From: Anaerohalosphaera lusitana
GTDB lineage: Bacteria; Planctomycetota; Phycisphaerae; Sedimentisphaerales; Anaerohalosphaeraceae
Direction: 5' to 3'
DNA: 64,000 bases
Assembly (NCBI RefSeq): GCF_002007645.1
Contig: NZ_CP019791.1
Span: forward strand, 1,054,001 to 1,118,000
The translations under genes were made by a program, and so were the position numbers. The notes below the pieces were generated by a model. The model had not been told where the DNA came from. It did no database searches and saw only the letters and a list, made by a program, of their open reading frames with translations. Positions within the stretch are counted from its first letter, which is position 1, and each line of letters starts with the position of its first letter. Shown here piece after piece: positions 62,059 to 64,000 of this stretch.

Positions 62059-62142
62059 GGGCCGCCGCAGAATTTAACAGCCGCGCCTCCGACGAACTTT
62101 TGGGAGGGTCCATTCTCGGCGAGCTGTGAAATTATGCGGCTG
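62059..62142 (+). repeat. Dispersed repeat B, copy 4
   Basis: GGGCCGCCGCAGAATTTAAC, AGCCGCGCCTCCGACGAACT, GGGTCCATTCTCGGCGAGC, GTGAAATTATGCGGCTGG, between the second lipoprotein and the membrane protein. Confidence 0.8.
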
Positions 62143-62223
62143 GGGAGTCCGGTGGAGCAGGTTTTAACATGTATGATTTCTACCGTTGTTTCACTATGAA
62201 CGTTTTTAATTTGGAGGCAGGTT

Positions 62224-62784
62224 ATGAGCAGGGATGTTAAGAAACTGGTGGTTGGGGTGGTTTTGTTTGTGCTGGGCGGTTTGGTTGTGCCGGTGGCGGG
62301 GTTTGTGTTTTTCTTTTATCCGATGGTGAGCGCGGAGCCTGCGGCGCGGTTTGTTGCGCCGGCTAATGTGCGGGTGGAGATCGAGGAAGCTGGGCGGTAT
62401 GTGCTTTGGAACGAGTATGAATCGATTTACAAGGGGCAGACTTTTGCGGTGGATGAGGATCTGCCGAGCGGGATCAGTATGTCGTTTGTCGGGCCGGCGG
62501 GGGTTGGAGATGTGGAGATGGATGCGGCGATGAACAGTTCGGTGAGTACGCCGAGCACGGAGAGGAAGTCGGTGGGTGTTTTCGAGGTGGACGAGCCTGG
62601 GCGGTATGTTTTGAGTGTTGCGGGTGAGTTCGAGGCGCGGGTGTTTTCGCTTCGCAAGAGCGTGCTGTATAGGTCGCTGATGGCGGGGCTTGGGGTGCTG
62701 GCGGTTTCGGTGCCGTTGTCGCTTGCGGGGATCGGTTTGGGTGTTGCGGGGATCGCGGGGATGGTGAGGTCGAAGGGGGAGTGA
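62224..62784 (+). CDS. Two-helix membrane protein, hypothetical
   Basis: A 186-residue protein with membrane helices at about 7-29 and 155-180 and a periplasmic domain between (VAPANVRVEIEEAGRYVLWN; SVGVFEVDEPGRYVLSVAGE), whose two EAGRYVL/EPGRYVL strands are internal repeats. No family recognised. Starts behind GGAGGC. Its TGA overlaps the next gene's ATG (TGATG), so the two are translationally coupled. Confidence 0.7.
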   Translation: MSRDVKKLVVGVVLFVLGGLVVPVAGFVFFFYPMVSAEPAARFVAPANVRVEIEEAGRYVLWNEYESIYKGQTFAVDEDLPSGISMSFVGPAGVGDVEMDAAMNSSVSTPSTERKSVGVFEVDEPGRYVLSVAGEFEARVFSLRKSVLYRSLMAGLGVLAVSVPLSLAGIGLGVAGIAGMVRSKGE

Positions 62785-63374
62785 TGGCTGACGGTCGAGA
62801 GGGTGAGACGCTTGCGGAGAAGGTTGCGCGTGTGGTGGCGGAGCGCGTGGAGGTGGTTGAGTATGATCCGCGGTGGCAGGGGATGTTTGAGGCGGAGCGG
62901 GAGCATCTGCGGGCGTGTCTGCCGGGGGATCTGGTGGGGCGGATCGAGCATTTCGGGAGTACGGCGGTGGAGGGGCTGGCTGGGAAGCCGATCGTGGATA
63001 TGCTGGTGGAGGTGTTTGACCTGGAGCGGGTGAAGCGGGAGGTTGCGGGTGTGCTGGAGGGGCAGGGGTATGAGTATTTCTGGCGGCCGACGTGGGGTGA
63101 TGACGGTGATCCTTTTTATGCGTGGTTTATCAAGCGGGACGGGGAGGGGCGGCGGACACATCATATTCACATGGTGGAGCCGGGGTTTGAGCACTGGGAG
63201 AGGCTGCTGTTTCGTGATTATCTGCGTGAGCATGTTGAGGTTGCGGGGGAGTATGCGGAACTGAAGCGTCGGCTGGAGCGGGAGCACGGCGGGGCCCGGG
63301 TTGCGTATACGGAGGCGAAGGGGGAGTTTATCCGGCGGGTGACGGAGAGGGCGAGGGGGTATTACGGGGGCTGA
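62784..63374 (+). CDS. GrpB-family nucleotidyltransferase-like protein
   Basis: A 196-residue GrpB (UPF0157) protein. The nucleotidyltransferase-like core is clear: VVEYDPRWQGMFEAEREHLR, RIEHFGSTAVEGLAGKPIVD (the G-S-T and D of the NTase fold), MLVEVF, then THHIHMVEPGFEHWERLLFR and YAELKRRLEREH. Family members are thought to act on small molecules or nucleotides; activity and substrate are unproven. Coupled to the upstream membrane protein. Confidence 0.85.
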   Translation: MADGREGETLAEKVARVVAERVEVVEYDPRWQGMFEAEREHLRACLPGDLVGRIEHFGSTAVEGLAGKPIVDMLVEVFDLERVKREVAGVLEGQGYEYFWRPTWGDDGDPFYAWFIKRDGEGRRTHHIHMVEPGFEHWERLLFRDYLREHVEVAGEYAELKRRLEREHGGARVAYTEAKGEFIRRVTERARGYYGG

Positions 63375-63593
63375 TCATCAATAAATTGGGGATGTCGGGG
63401 GCGGTGTTTTCTTGCATATCTGTATTTATCGGGTATAATCGGGTTTGTCGGTTCGGTTTTGTATTTGTGCGGGCGTTTTTTTGCGGAGGGAGATTTTTTC
63501 CGTAACGTTTTGGCTGAATTGGTGTCTGATGTTGTGCAGGGCCGGTTTTTTTGGCGGCTTTTTGCAGATCTTCTATTTTTCAGGGAGGCAAGT

Positions 63594-64000
63594 ATGAGCG
63601 GTAAGGTGAAGTTTCGGGTTGCGGTTATTGCGGCGGTTCTGTGTTTTGCGGGGTTCTGGGGCGGAGCGGGGTTTGCCGTGGAGGCGGTGGAGGAAGCGGG
63701 TTCGCGGACGCAGGATGAGCGGGCGGATGCGGTTGTAGGTACGGGGCTTGAGGGGGTTGAGTTTGTGGAGGTTGAGAAACCCTATACGGTTGGAAAAGAC
63801 TCAGTCATGGATCGGGGGCCGATCGAGCCTCAGTTCATGGCTCGTTTTCATTTAAAATATAGCCTGGGGATTATTGAGGATGAATTTGAGGATAAGGCTG
63901 GTGAGATGCCTTCGGGTGAGAGATTCAGTGACGAACAGAAAAAATATTTGAAATACTGTGATGCGACTTCGAGCACGACCGGCTTTAGACCTCGGATCGA
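63594..64000 (+). CDS. Secreted hypothetical protein, N-terminal part (cut by window edge)
   Basis: The frame opens at ATG 63594, six bases after GGGAGGC, and stays open to the edge (135 codons). Residues 1-29 are a signal peptide (VAVIAAVLCFAGFWGGAGFA). The visible mature part (VEFVEVEKPYTVGKDSVMDR; FHLKYSLGIIEDEFEDKAGE) is charged and shows no recognised domain. The start shares the G-rich coding bias of the upstream genes. Confidence 0.65.
   Translation, partial: MSGKVKFRVAVIAAVLCFAGFWGGAGFAVEAVEEAGSRTQDERADAVVGTGLEGVEFVEVEKPYTVGKDSVMDRGPIEPQFMARFHLKYSLGIIEDEFEDKAGEMPSGERFSDEQKKYLKYCDATSSTTGFRPRI

Overview
The window most resembles a chromosome segment of a Planctomycetota bacterium, probably class Phycisphaerae (Sedimentisphaerales-like). 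This rests on protein architecture, not on a marker gene. There are five PEP-CTERM exported proteins (712, 8761, 14534, 28531, 39741) and at least five secreted proteins with dockerin-like calcium repeats of the D-x-N-x-D type (20331, 38767, 44216, 47441, 51616). There is also an ECF sigma factor/FecR pair next to LamG proteins, an H-X9-DG pseudopilin, SUMF1-domain proteins, and glycoside hydrolases of families GH106 and GH16. No rRNA, exosortase, CRISPR array or replication origin was seen.

Layout. 1-8.4 kb: a B12-binding radical SAM protein cut by the window edge, a PEP-CTERM protein, a YcxB-like protein, a secreted PHP phosphoesterase, a WG-repeat lipoprotein, and a methyltransferase-UbiA pair convergent with a radical SAM gene. 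8.7-20.3 kb: accessory DNA with an ISL3 element, tRNA-His, a truncated restriction enzyme, an IS1111-like element, an IS1182 element, an OsmC protein and many small repeats. 20.3-31.4 kb: a secreted protein with a caspase-like His/Cys pair, a GH106 rhamnosidase inserted between two copies of a 31-residue membrane peptide gene, GNAT and DMT genes, and an IS110 element. 31-36 kb: a minus-strand operon of a membrane protein, a double SUMF1 protein and a TPR protein built from 132-bp repeats. 36.5-38.7 kb: tRNA-Ser, palindromic units and hisH-hisF. 38.7-54.8 kb: minus-strand secreted proteins and lipoproteins, including the sigma/FecR module between two LamG-dockerin paralogues. 54.8-60.1 kb: a group II intron, an IS256 element, the pseudopilin and an IS1595 element. 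60.4-64 kb: two paralogous lipoproteins, a membrane protein, a GrpB protein and a truncated secreted protein.

Functional reading (inference): much of the non-mobile content serves the cell surface and breakdown of complex polysaccharides. The sigma/FecR pair probably controls neighbouring LamG/GH16 genes. hisH and hisF form one glutamine amidotransferase/cyclase. The methyltransferase, UbiA enzyme and radical SAM enzyme could act on one isoprenoid-linked metabolite.

The most unusual content is non-coding. Two IS110-superfamily elements have structured flanks that look like bridge RNAs. A 320-bp repeat occurs as two inverted copies carrying helically phased A-tracts. Two compensatory-changing palindromes follow tRNA-Ser. 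A promoter-like element occurs three times, one copy apparently separated from its gene by the intron and IS256. All homology calls are from reading the sequence; no search was run.
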